From contig NC_054389.1 of the NCBI RefSeq assembly GCF_001625195.1, positions 11,962,520 to 12,026,519 of the forward strand: DNA of 64,000 nt, written 5' to 3'. The position numbers and the translations under genes were made by a program. This document shows positions 54,401 through 63,935 of this stretch, piece by piece. Each line of letters starts with the position of its first letter. Positions within the stretch are counted from its first letter, which is position 1. The stretch comes from Drechmeria coniospora (lineage: Eukaryota; Ascomycota; Sordariomycetes; Hypocreales; Ophiocordycipitaceae). The notes below the pieces were generated by a model. The model worked only from the letters and a program-made list of their open reading frames with translations, made no database searches and had not been told where the DNA came from.

Positions 54401-54629
54401 CATGACAGGGCCAGCCGATGCCAGCACGCCATACAGTGTTTTTCTCGCCGCACTCGGCACCGCACTGTGCTTGGCGGGAAGTGCCGAATGTTATTCGTAC
54501 GGCGCACTGATGCCTACAAGCACAAGCTGTACTGCATCGACATGTGCAGGCGGTGCCGATGTGTGGAGCGAACCTGATGGAATCGCACTGTGCTGCGTGT
54601 TTGGCACTGTACATGGTGCGTGCTCGGTG

Positions 54630-54836
54630 CCGTACTCGGTGCTGTATTATTCGGTGCTGTAATTAATAATAGTCGGTGCTGTACGGAGTACTCGGTGCTG
54701 TAGTACTCGGTGCTGTAACACTCGGTGCTGTAACACTCGGTGCTGTAACACTCGGTGCTGTAACACTCGGTGCTGTAATACTCGGTGCTGTAATACTCGG
54801 TGCTGTAATACTCGGTGCTGTACTCGGTACGGAGTA
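54630..54836 (+). repeat. 16-base minisatellite TACTCGGTGCTGTAAT
   Basis: About 12 copies in two variants (ACACTCGGTGCTGTA and ATACTCGGTGCTGTA). It is bordered on both sides by TACGGAGTA words (54682-54690 and 54828-54836). Confidence 0.93.
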
Positions 54837-55397
54837 CTGTATGAAGACTACCTGCTCACCGGCGGTGCACCCGGCCCGGAGACGCCCGACCCTGCGTACC
54901 ATGCGCTACCATGGATGTAGCGGGTACAGTGCGCATGGCATCCTCGCAGCAGCCCGGAGCTGGGCCGCCAGCCGACGGCCGTGGACGCAAGGAAATCCTT
55001 TACGGCGAGTCGGCGGAGAACTACGGAAAACTAAAATCGACGAGGCACAGACTGCATCGGCCGATGGACCTTTCCAAGTCGTAGTTTGCAGCATCGATCC
55101 TGGTGACGATGCGATGGGATCCTTTGGCAGTCGTGTACGGAGCACGCAGGCATTCGACGGTGCGGTGGCCGCTGAGCCAACAGTACCTACAGGCCTGCAA
55201 TTAGGCGAGAATGCACTGCACGTGTACCTAGGAGGTCCAAGTTGCCGGAGCGGCATCGTGGGGAAGTCCTTGACAGGTACTACTAGGTAGGTGCTTGGTT
55301 ACTTAGTACTTAGGGGCACCACTACATCGCGTAAACACTGGTACTCAATACATGCACGGAGCATGGTAATACCGTGCGTTCCGAGTACAGCACGCAC
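54837..55397. other. Intergenic, no gene recognised
   Basis: Non-repetitive DNA between arrays. Frames to about 116 codons lack recognisable features. Confidence 0.4.
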
Positions 55398-55478
55398 AGT
55401 GGGGTAGCCAAAAATGTCGATTCAATTTGTACGAGCAGCACCACCAAAGCTGAATCGTCACTTTTGTCGAGTCACTGC
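55398..55478 (+). repeat. Dispersed hairpin element, copy 3
   Basis: Plus orientation, starting CAGTGGGGTAGCCAAAAATG and ending GTCGAGTCACTGCAG. It is the first of three local copies at 130-170 base spacing. The segment after it (CCAGCAGTGTCTGCGGACAC...) recurs after copy 4, so the local copies arose by tandem duplication. Confidence 0.88.
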
Positions 55479-55534
55479 AGCACCTCTACTTATAGCGTCC
55501 AGCAGTGTCTGCGGACACTCGCAAGACGGCGGGT

Positions 55535-55615
55535 ACAGTGGGGTGGCAAAAATATCGATTCAACTTGCACGAGTAGCACCACCAAAGCTGAATCGTCACT
55601 TTTGTCGAGTCACTG
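55535..55615 (+). repeat. Dispersed hairpin element, copy 4
   Basis: Plus orientation, same borders (ACAGTGGGGTGGCAAAAATA ... GTCGAGTCACTGTAC). Followed by a near-identical copy of the CCAGCAGTGTCTGCGG linker. Confidence 0.88.
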
Positions 55616-55701
55616 TACCTCTACGACGTCCAGCAGTGTCTGCGGGCACTCGCAAGACGGCGGTGCTACCCTCCCAGGACCTCTGCAGCGCAGGAACAGG
55701 T

Positions 55702-55774
55702 GCAGTTGGGTGGCCAAAATGTCGATTCAATTTGTACGAGTAGCGCTACCAAAACTGAATCGTCACTTTTGTCA
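55702..55774 (+). repeat. Dispersed hairpin element, copy 5
   Basis: Plus orientation, CAGTTGGGTGGCCAAAATGT ... ACTTTTGTCA. The right border stops a few bases short of the others and joins a CTAGGTAGGTGC sequence. Confidence 0.88.
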
Positions 55775-55955
55775 TACTAGGTAGGTGCTTGGTGAGTTAC
55801 CTAGGTAGTATTATGCTGGCAGTCGTTGATACCTTGCCTAGGGGTAATGCCACTAAATTACCTCGCATCACGCTGTACTTACTTGCACGTAGCTCAACAC
55901 CGGCACTCAAGTACATGCACGGAGCATGGTGCTGTGCATTTCAAGTGCAGCGTTT

Positions 55956-56036
55956 ACAGTGGGGTGGCAAAAATGTCGATTCACTTTGTACGAGTAGCGT
56001 CACCAAAACTGAATCGTCATTTTTGTCAAGTGACTG
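55956..56036 (+). repeat. Dispersed hairpin element, copy 6
   Basis: Plus orientation, ACAGTGGGGTGGCAAAAATG ... TTTGTCAAGTGACTG. It ends about 170 bases before the zinc-finger gene start and may lie in its promoter. Confidence 0.88.
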
Positions 56037-56208
56037 GACTTGGCCGTCACCGTGGGAACTCGGTGCCAGGCATATCCGCAGGCGAACCCACGGCTGCACA
56101 GTTCCTCCGATGTTCCGCCCAGACGACACGTCTCCCCCTCCCTTCCATCCGAGCTCCTTGACCCTCTCCTTCTTTTCTTCCACACCCTCGGCTCGCAGCA
56201 ACGACATC

Positions 56209-57170
56209 ATGAAGCAAGACAACGTCCATTACGAGTGCGGCACCTGTTGCAAGTCGTTTCCGGCTGGCCGACAGGCCCGGGATCGCCATTGCCGCGACAA
56301 GGGCCATTCGCCGCCGTGCTCGAGCGACGGCGGCGACTGGGGATATTTCAGCATCCAGCACGGCGGCGACTGGGGATATTTCATCGAGCCGGCGTTGGAG
56401 GAATCCGTCGACGATGCCGACGACTCGCAGGAGGGTGACTTTGAATGCACCTGGTGCGGGGGCAGTTGGTGGACGATGGGGGACTGCATCCGTCACGAGC
56501 ACGCGGTGCATTGCTTCTGTCGACGGTGCGATCGCTTCTTCCGGAACCAAAACTGCCTCAAGATGGTACGACGCAACGCCCCCGGGCCTGCAAGCCGGCG
56601 CTCACTCGGTCGATAGCATCTGCAGTCCCGCGCCCACGTCGGTCGCGCCGTCGAATGTCCATTCTGCCACGACCACTTCACCACGGCCGGCGGGCTCTGC
56701 CACCACGTCGAGTCCGGTTCCTGCTCCGTCGCCGACCACCTGAACCGGCGTCGACTGCACAAGGTCGTCCAATCCGTGGACCCGAACGGGTGGGTGTCGA
56801 AGGATGCGCACCCAAGGTCGGGCCCGTACGAGCGCGAGCCCGACGAGCGGGCGTGGAACGGCGACGAGTACGAATGCCACATCTGCCACGCCGAGTTTGG
56901 CAGGCTGTCCAGCCTCAGCCAGCACCTGAGCTCGCCCGTCCGTACGTCATCCGATGCCCCCCCTTCCCGCGCCGGCCGTGCCGCTGACGGGGACGCGCAG
57001 ACCAGCAACCGCTCTACCACTGCCCAGCAGGCAGCTGCGGCGCGGACTTCAAGTCGCTCGGCGCACTCGTCAGTCACCTCGAGAGCGAGTCGTGTGGAGC
57101 CGCGAGGTCGGAGGACGTGCAGCGGGGCATCGGCGACCTCGTCAGCGGCCTTCGCTTGACGATCATCTGA
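56209..57170 (+). CDS. Multi-C2H2 zinc-finger protein of a fungal family
   Basis: Three exons, 56209-56565, 56626-56941 and 57001-57170, giving 280 residues. Introns are 60 and 59 nt (GTACGA...ATCTGCAG; GTACGT...GCTGACGGGGACGCGCAG). Splicing restores SSPVHQQPLYHCP, a join conserved in this family. Five to six C2H2-like fingers are visible: YECGTCCKSF, FECTWCGGSW, CFCRRCDRFF, VECPFCHDHFTTAGGLCHHV, YECHICHAEFGRLSSLSQHL and YHCPAGSCGADFKSLGALVSHL. The last three, with the LNRRRLHKVV linker and the SHLESESCG ending, match a widespread Pezizomycotina zinc-finger family with no assigned function. GGDWGYF is duplicated (41-47 and 52-58), a local oddity between fingers 1 and 2. Nuclear or RNA-binding roles are both possible. 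Confidence 0.83.
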
Positions 57171-59533
57171 AGACGAGACTTGCTTCTGGCCCAGGCCGCT
57201 GACGATGTATTTTTTCCCGCAACATCGATGCAAGGTGGAAACGCCACGACCGTCGCAAGGAACGGACGCTCGCGGAACGGCACAAACGTCGTTGCCTCGG
57301 ACGACATGTTTCGTCGAAACCGCCCTCCGAGACGGCGCCCGCGTTTGCTTCTCGACGAGACGTGACAGCGCGGATCGAACAGGGCGCATCCCGCACGACC
57401 CTTGGGAGGAGCGGGCCGGACAATGGGACGAACAAGGCGGTGCACCCGCGCGTGCCGACGAGCACGGGATACGCAGACAAACGAACGACGTCGCGCTGCG
57501 GCCGGTTTGATGTTGAAGACGCAAACGCTCGCACCGGTAGCCTGCATCCAGGGGCGTCGACACCACGGTGCATGAGACGTGGTTCATTTTCCCCCCGACG
57601 ACGTCGTCCTGCGGTTGGCCCGTGGTTGGCCAGCGATCGGCCCTACGCTGGGCTGCCGTTGACCCCCGTCGTTGTTAGCCTGTTTCGCCTTCAGAGGGGA
57701 GGGGGCATCCCCCTGCGTCGAGGCTGCGAACGAGGCAACGCCGCCGCGTCCCGTCCGGGTCGGCGCACGCGAATGGCCATTCTTTGGGGCTCTGGAATTT
57801 CGTGTGCCGCCGCCGTCGCCGTCGTCACCCAAGTGCCGGCGGCCGAAGCTGCGCAGAGGCCGCCGGCGTAGGTGCATGGGCCGTCGAGCCGGCCGGAAGG
57901 ACTGGTGCAGATGGCGAGCGGAGCGGCGAGGCCAAAAATACACCACACGGCCGCGTGCCGGAGGGGTGCAAGTACGAGTACGTCCAGAGGCATAGACCGC
58001 CGCACCTATAGACATGTACATGTACATGTCGAGCACGAACTACGGTATTTGTACGGAGTACGGAGTACACACTCATGTACAGTACTTGCACGCCGCCAGT
58101 CATGCGGTGCCGACCCACCCCGCGCCGGCGCGTCAGGGTCAGTGCCCCTGTCACGGCGTGAGAGGCGGGCGTGCCGTGCGGAGTACTCGGCACGTACCTG
58201 TACGCTGCCGTGGACAAGTATTGTACATACAAGTACGTTGTGCTCACGAGCACGAAAGTAGTTGTACTTGCAGGTGTACGGAGTACCGGTGCCTGTGCTG
58301 CCGGGAACCCAAGTACAGCAAGTAACTTGTACGGCATCGAGTACCTGGCACATGTCTGGCACAAGTATACCATAAGTACTGTACTTGGGGAGGACACGCC
58401 GGCAGCCACCCCCACGTGGCACACAAGTACAACTACATGCACATGTACATGTACATGCATTCAAGAGCTCATCCTGGCATATACTTGTGCCGCCGCAGCC
58501 CTCGACACTTTGTGCACCGGTGCTTGACGAGACGACTCGCAGTGCCCTAGAGCTCGAAGGTAGGCCGGGCCAAGCGTACGAGTAATCCAGACGTGTACCG
58601 TCCGCACAATGGCCGTGGCAGCAAGAATTCGGCTGGATGACGAGTTGTCCTAGTGCAGCATAAGTGGTCGCTTGGAGGTACTGGTACATGTACGCACTCT
58701 GCACGTCGCTTGGAGGTACTGCGATTAGGCGAGCAGTAGGTAGATGAACTTAGTCTTTGCGCCATTGACCCGCGACGTTCAAGTACATGTACATGTTCAT
58801 GGACTGGCACAAGTACTCTGTTTGCTCACTCCCATTCGCTCCCCGACGGAGCACTTGCGGCACGGAGCAGGTACCGAGCCCTCGATGCTACGTACCATCG
58901 CTGCCAATCTCCGCGCCGAGGTACCTGCATCTGCGGCTGAGGTACTTGCGGCACTTTCGAGGGTCAGTCCTGGTACAGTGTACTTACGGAGTACCGTACT
59001 TGCACGCCCTCGACACTCTGGCTGCCATCCACACGCCCAAGGTACAAGTCAAGGCACAAGTATCTGGTACCTGCGCCGCCCATCTTGCCCGACGGCGCTA
59101 GCACCCAAAACAGCTAGCGCATGGCGACCCTCCGTCCCGCGAAAACAGGCAGGGTGGAAAAGTGGAGCGGTTGCGCCACAGGGTTTGGGAATGGGAACGT
59201 CGTCACAGATTCCCCCGATTCTCCTCCTACCTCTTCCTCCTCGACGTGCCTGATTTCGCATTGACAGGTTTTGGGCACGCAGCATCACACGCCGCCCTCG
59301 CGCTCCGTTTCGACATGACGAGCCGCGGCCACGGTCGAGGATGGCTTCCCTGCCGTGCCGCCGCGGGTATATCTAGCGGCAGGAATCCCTCCCCGAGGAG
59401 AAGCATGAGCAAGCAAACCTGTCCTTTTCTTCATCCATCATTCATTCATCCATTCTTACCGACCGACTTGTCCAAGACACCCGCATCCACATCCTCGGCA
59501 GCAATCCGCACGATACGATAGACACGACACATC
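57171..59533. other. Gene-free interval with palindromic short repeats
   Basis: No supported gene. From about 58000 the sequence is rich in GTACATGTACATG-type self-complementary runs (58012-58030, 58435-58460, 58780-58800). It carries four TACGGAGTA words (58052, 58059, 58277, 58985). The last 170 bases form the promoter and CA/CT-rich leader of the KEP gene. Confidence 0.45.
59368..59374 (+). promoter_or_regulatory. TATA-like element of the KEP gene
   Basis: TATATCT, about 165 bases upstream of the ATG, followed by a CATCC/CATTC-rich leader. Assignment by position. Confidence 0.4.
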
Positions 59534-60190
59534 ATGCACTACTCCTCCGTCTCCCTCGGCGTGGCCCTCGCAGCTGGACTGGCGAATGCGGCACCCACGC
59601 CGGGCATGTACCAGGTCGACCCGTCTACCCTCTACTCGACTCCCTACAACGAGGGCAAGATGACGTGGCAAGAGTACTGGCGGACGCATCCCTACAAGCG
59701 CAGCGACGACATAACCTCTGTATCCGAGAAGCGATCGACGAGAGACGTGACCAAGGACGACGGCGAGATTGTCTGGAACAACGACTCGCCGTCCATGGTG
59801 AAGCGCTCGGCCGAGGTGCCCAATGTCGTCATCGACTGGAAGGACGGGAGCGCCGTGGACAAGCGCAACACGATGCCGGCCGTCGGCGACTCGTCCTTTG
59901 TCTTCGAGAAGCGGTCCGCCGAGGTGCCCAAGGTCGTCATCGACTGGAAGGACGAGGGCTCGGCCATGGACAAGCGCAACACGATGCCGGCCGTCGGCGA
60001 CTCGTCCTTTGTCTTTGAGAAGCGATCGGCCGAGGTGCCCAAGGTCGTCATCGACTGGAAGGACGGGGGCGCCGTGGACAAGCGCAACACGATGCCGGCC
60101 GTCGGCGACTCGTCCTTTGTCTTTGAGAAGCGAGCCCAGTTCTGGGGCGAGGGGTCTCAGGGCGGCGCCGCGCAGGCTGAGGAGAAATAG
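59534..60190 (+). CDS. Secreted Kex2-processed repeat peptide precursor (KEP)
   Basis: Single exon, 218 residues. Residues 1-19 are a signal peptide. The rest is punctuated by nine Lys-Arg sites (ending at 56, 67, 91, 111, 127, 148, 164, 184 and 200). Between them two cores alternate three times each: SAEVP(N/K)VVIDWKD(G/EG)(S/G)A(V/M)DKR and NTMPAVGDSSFVFEKR. A different tail peptide (AQFWGEGSQGGAAQAEEK) follows. Kexin in the Golgi would release six repeated peptides; the NTMPAVGDSSFVFE core is identical in all three copies. This is the architecture of fungal KEP proteins, which include pheromone precursors, repellents and precursors of cyclic RiPPs (dikaritins). The cores lack Tyr and Cys, unlike known dikaritin or alpha-pheromone cores, so the product is unknown. 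The neighbour (60978-61838, convergent) is a protein N-terminal methyltransferase, probably unrelated. Confidence 0.88.
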   Translation: MHYSSVSLGVALAAGLANAAPTPGMYQVDPSTLYSTPYNEGKMTWQEYWRTHPYKRSDDITSVSEKRSTRDVTKDDGEIVWNNDSPSMVKRSAEVPNVVIDWKDGSAVDKRNTMPAVGDSSFVFEKRSAEVPKVVIDWKDEGSAMDKRNTMPAVGDSSFVFEKRSAEVPKVVIDWKDGGAVDKRNTMPAVGDSSFVFEKRAQFWGEGSQGGAAQAEEK

Positions 60191-60977
60191 AGGGAGAAAC
60201 GGTGCTCGGGGCTTTGCCCGTCGTCGTCGGAGGGAATTAGCTGTTTGTATATTTTTCAACGAATGCACACGAACATGTTTGGCTGAATAGCACGTGCTGT
60301 TTTATGCTCTCCGTGGATGATGCACACGACCACGTCGGCCGAGCATGGTTGCTGGGTTGACTAGAATTTGCCGTGTACTTGTTCCACCGATGCGCACCAA
60401 GATGCTCGGATGAATGGCGTCTGTGCTGTTCATGGTTTCCGCCGATGGCCACCAACCCGTTTGGCTGCAGGGCCCTCGCCGCGCATGCCCGCCACCCCTC
60501 ATGCTTGTACGAGGGCAAGGGATGGATGGCTCCAGACGTGATTCCGATGGCCCGCATGCATGCCGTACGAGCCTTCGTCGCGTAGGTTCCCGGCCTCTCT
60601 CGCTCGCACCGGCGGCGAAGGTGGCTCCCGACATGATTTCGACGGTGTGCCTGCCGTGGGCGGCCTCGGCACCTTTGCCGCGGCGAGGAATGACGGCCAC
60701 GCATGCCCACGACGAGGCGCGGCCGATGCCGACGATGCCGTGTCGGGGCGGGTTCCCTGTTTTTCTTGTTCGCATCCCCGTCGCTGGCCGGTTGCGTCGG
60801 AGCCGTCTCCCGCCTCCTCTCCCCTCCTCCTCCCCTCGACCGTCCTTTCTTTGCTGTGTCGCCGCGACGGAAAGGCACGGGGGAAAATGCCTCTGAGGGG
60901 ATGGACGACCCGGTCCACGACGACCACGCCCACGACGACCACGCGCGCAGCCGCATTCAAAGTGTCGCCGGCGCTTG
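60191..60977. other. Shared 3' region of convergent genes
   Basis: 787 bases between the stop codons of the KEP gene and the methyltransferase. Contains no recognisable gene or repeat. Confidence 0.45.
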
Positions 60978-61838
60978 TCAGGGCTTGAGCGCATACATGC
61001 GCACGGGAAACAGCCTCGTCTCCGACGTCTCGGGCAGGCCGCGCTGCAGCTCCGTCTTGACGATGCGCAGTCCCGCCTCGGCAAAGATGCGCCGAAAGGT
61101 CTCGTCTCGTCTGCTCGTCGGCCCGTCGGTCAGCCTCGGGGAAGCACGCACGCACCGGTCCACGTACCTCGTCACGCTGCTGTCGGTGTCGTCAAAGATG
61201 TCGACGCCGCTCGTGCTGAGGTTCTCCTTGACGACGACGAGCCCGGAGCCGGCGCGCAGAACCGTCTTGCAAACGTCGAGATACCGCACGACTTGACGGT
61301 CGGTGAGGTGGCCCAGGCACCACTGGGTCCAGATCAGGTCGTACCGCGTCCCGTCGGCCGGCGTCCACTCCTCGAGCCCGACGTTGAAGATGGTCCGGAC
61401 GCCCGGCTTGCCGCGGAGAGCGTCGGTGAACTTGGTGACGGGCTCGACGACGTCCACCTCGTCGGCGACGTCGAGAAGCAGACCCTCGGTGATCCTGCCG
61501 ATGCTGCGTGGCGGCGTCCGTCAGCGCTCGCTCCAACTCCACGGCGGGCGTGCGTCGAAAACGTACCCGGCACCGCCGTCGAGGGCCGAGGCCACCCTGC
61601 CCCGGCCTGCTTTGGCACCGATGCCGAGCCTCGCGAGGAGGGTGCGGGAGCCCTGCAGATCAATCCTCGAGATGGACTGGAAGCCCGGCACGGCGGGGAT
61701 GCCGCCGAGGATGCCGTTGACCGTCGGCTCGACGGCTTCCCAGTAGGCCCTCCCGGCCTCGGACTTGATCTGCCCGTCGACGCGTTCTCCGCTTCTCTCG
61801 TCGCACCGTCGGTTCCCGAGGTCCCCCTTGTCGTCCAT
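60978..61838 (-). CDS. TAE1: Protein N-terminal alpha-N-methyltransferase (NTM1/Tae1 family)
   Basis: Two exons, 61838-61567 and 61503-60978, with a 63-nt intron (GTACGT; CGCTGACGG; CACGCAG), giving 265 residues. Splicing creates the SAM-binding motif ALDGGAGIGRIT (85-96) and runs on into LLLDVADEVDVVEPVTKF. Family signatures are YWEAVEPTVNGILGG (32-46), SISRIDLQGSRTLLARL (55-71), IWTQWCLGHLTD and the C-terminal FPVRMYALKP. In yeast and animals this enzyme methylates the alpha-amino group of proteins beginning (Met)-X-Pro-Lys, such as ribosomal proteins, in cytosol or nucleus. One difference is Gly where most members have Cys in the D-x-GAGIGR motif. Housekeeping gene; symbol by homology to yeast. 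Confidence 0.9.
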
Positions 61839-62108
61839 GGCGGCGGCGGGCGGCGGTAGGGCAACGTGTCGACGTGGCGGCCGGCAGATGGACGAGGTCG
61901 GTTGGGGGAGCAGAAAAGGTGGTGCGTTCACGTGATGAGGGGTGTTGAGCTGTCGATGCATTTTCGGCGGAACCTGTGCTCCGGACGGAGGGTCAGACGG
62001 ACCGACGATGATCCTCCGACGAGCGGTAAATTAGTAGTATTAATAATCCATACCATAAGTACTGTACAGTACTTGTGCTCGCCCGCGCTGGCAGTTCCTG
62101 ACGGTGCT
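61839..62108. other. Promoter side of the methyltransferase gene
   Basis: Upstream region of the minus-strand gene. No further feature seen. Confidence 0.4.
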
Positions 62109-62190
62109 TGGAGGCCCGGCTTACCACACCACAGGCCACCTCACCACAGGCCACCTCACCGCAGGCCACCTCACCGCAGGCCACCTCGAC
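62109..62190 (+). repeat. 15-base minisatellite CACAGGCCACCTCAC
   Basis: Five copies with CCACAGG changing to CCGCAGG in the right copies. Non-coding. Confidence 0.88.
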
Positions 62191-62439
62191 TCCATCGCCA
62201 TTCTTCCCCGGCGCAGAAAGCAGTCGCTTGCGGTGCGGTTGAATCGCCAGCACGCCATGGCCTTTTCGTCGCTCATCCCGGCGCGCACTCGAAAATTTTC
62301 ACGGCCGGTCCGCGTGCTGCCGAGCATTGCGGCGGCGCGAATGGTGTGCCTGGAGCGTGCGGTTCGTACGACGTAATGGTATCAGCACTTGTACCTGTAC
62401 GTCCATGCCCACGTAGCGGCAAGGTGACCACCACAGGCA

Positions 62440-62740
62440 CGCACACCTACAGCACAGCACAGGCACAGGCACACACACAGCACAGGCACACACACAGCAC
62501 AGGCACACACACAGCACAGTACAGGCACACATTCAGTATAGTACAGGCACACCTACAGCACTACAGTGCAGGCACGCCACGGTGCAGTACAGGGACACCA
62601 GCATGCGCACCTATACAGTACAGTACAGGCACACATACAGTATAGTACAGGCACACCACAGTACAGTACAGGCACGCCACAGCACGGTACAGGCACACCA
62701 GCATGCGCACCTAGTACCTACAGCACAGTGCATGTACAGG
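62440..62740 (+). repeat. Degenerate array of ACAGGCACAC and ACAGCACAG words
   Basis: About 25 loosely spaced ACAGGCAC words separated by CAGTACAGTA or CACACAC. It is related in sequence to the (CACAG)n arrays at 25.5 and 27.4 kb. Open in one frame as His/Thr/Gln-rich low-complexity sequence only. Confidence 0.85.
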
Positions 62741-63334
62741 CGCCCGGTGCTCGGCAAGCAATGCCTGCTCCGCACGTACCGGCATTCGACGCATCCACCG
62801 GCGCGCGCCGCGTACTTGCGGATCAGCGCCAGGATCGAAGGATCGTGAGGAGCGCACCCAAGGATCCGATGCGGCGGCCAACGACGACGACGGTTGCCGC
62901 GCGGAGCTCCGTACGCGCACCTGCGCCGTCATCACCGTGTGTCGGCACGGATCGGTTACGGGCGCAGCATGGGAGCTCGCACACCTCACGCCGCTCCTCG
63001 TCACGGCGGCGGTCACGGTACTTGCACCTCCATTCGCGGTGCAGCCAGGTACTGTATTTGCTTACTTACAGGTAGGTGCGCGCGCTGCAAGTACGCAAGT
63101 ACAGTACAGTGCGGTAATACTTACAGCATGCTCGCCTGCGCGGTACAGGGGGTAGGTGCTCTTACGTAAGTGCCAACTCATGCTTGACTGTGTGGAGCTG
63201 CGTGCCGCGAGTACAGTACTGTACCCGCACCGAAGCACAAGCCGAGTGGTTATTCTCAGCTGCACTCGGTCGAACTGCCTTCCATGGCGCCGCGCCCCAT
63301 CCTACCTGTAGCAAGGAGCACCCTTGAATCCTAG
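62741..63334. other. Gene-free interval
   Basis: No supported gene; short frames on both strands without features. Confidence 0.4.
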
Positions 63335-63605
63335 CCGCCTGCACCGATGCGGCCCCTCCGCAGCATTACGTATGGTCTACCATTGCTCACCCGGACTACT
63401 GTAGCCTGCGCCGATGCGGCTCATCAGCAGCATCATGGTCCAGGTACTCCGTACTGTGCAGTACCCTCACTCACCCGGACTAGCCTGCACCGACGCGGCT
63501 CATCAGCAGCATTATCGTCTACCCTTACTAACCCGGACTAGCCAGCGCCGATGCGTCTCAGCCGCAGCATTATCGTCTACCCTCACCAATTCGGACTAGT
63601 CTGCG
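63335..63605 (+). repeat. Four-copy tandem repeat, about 62-75 base unit
   Basis: Each unit has GCC(T/A)GC(A/G)CCGA(T/C)GCG, then CAGCAGCATTATCGTCTACC and CACCCGGACTAG. The second copy carries an insertion containing TACTCCGTA (63445-63453). Confidence 0.9.
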
Positions 63606-63804
63606 ACTCCTCCGCATGCCATGCTCGGCACCGCCACCTGGTGGGTATCACGTCATGCGTCGGCGCATCTGCGCGCACTGGCTTGCGTACTTGCTGCCCG
63701 CTTGCGCCGTGCATTTGGCATCGAGGCGATGCAGTCACCTACAGCTAGGTCAGCCTGCGCCGCTCATGCCGCCCGGTACCTGCGCCCGGCCGGCCGTGGA
63801 CGAC

Positions 63805-63935
63805 GGCGAGGCCCGTCGAGGTGGCACGGCGGTCGAGGTGGCGCGGCGGTCGAGGTGGCGCGGCGGTCGAGGTGGCGCGGCGGTCGAGGTGGCGCGGCGG
63901 TCGAGGTGGCGCGGCGGTCGAGGTGGCACGGCGAT
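63805..63935 (+). repeat. 17-base minisatellite GGTCGAGGTGGCGCGGC
   Basis: Seven to eight copies, the central ones identical, suggesting recent expansion. It reaches within 65 bases of the right window edge, so a coding context beyond the edge cannot be judged. Confidence 0.93.

Noticed and set aside
59534..60190. Reading the KEP gene as the alpha-pheromone precursor
   Set aside because: Hypocrealean alpha-pheromones are short peptides with two Trp and two Cys residues. The cores here have no Cys and are longer.
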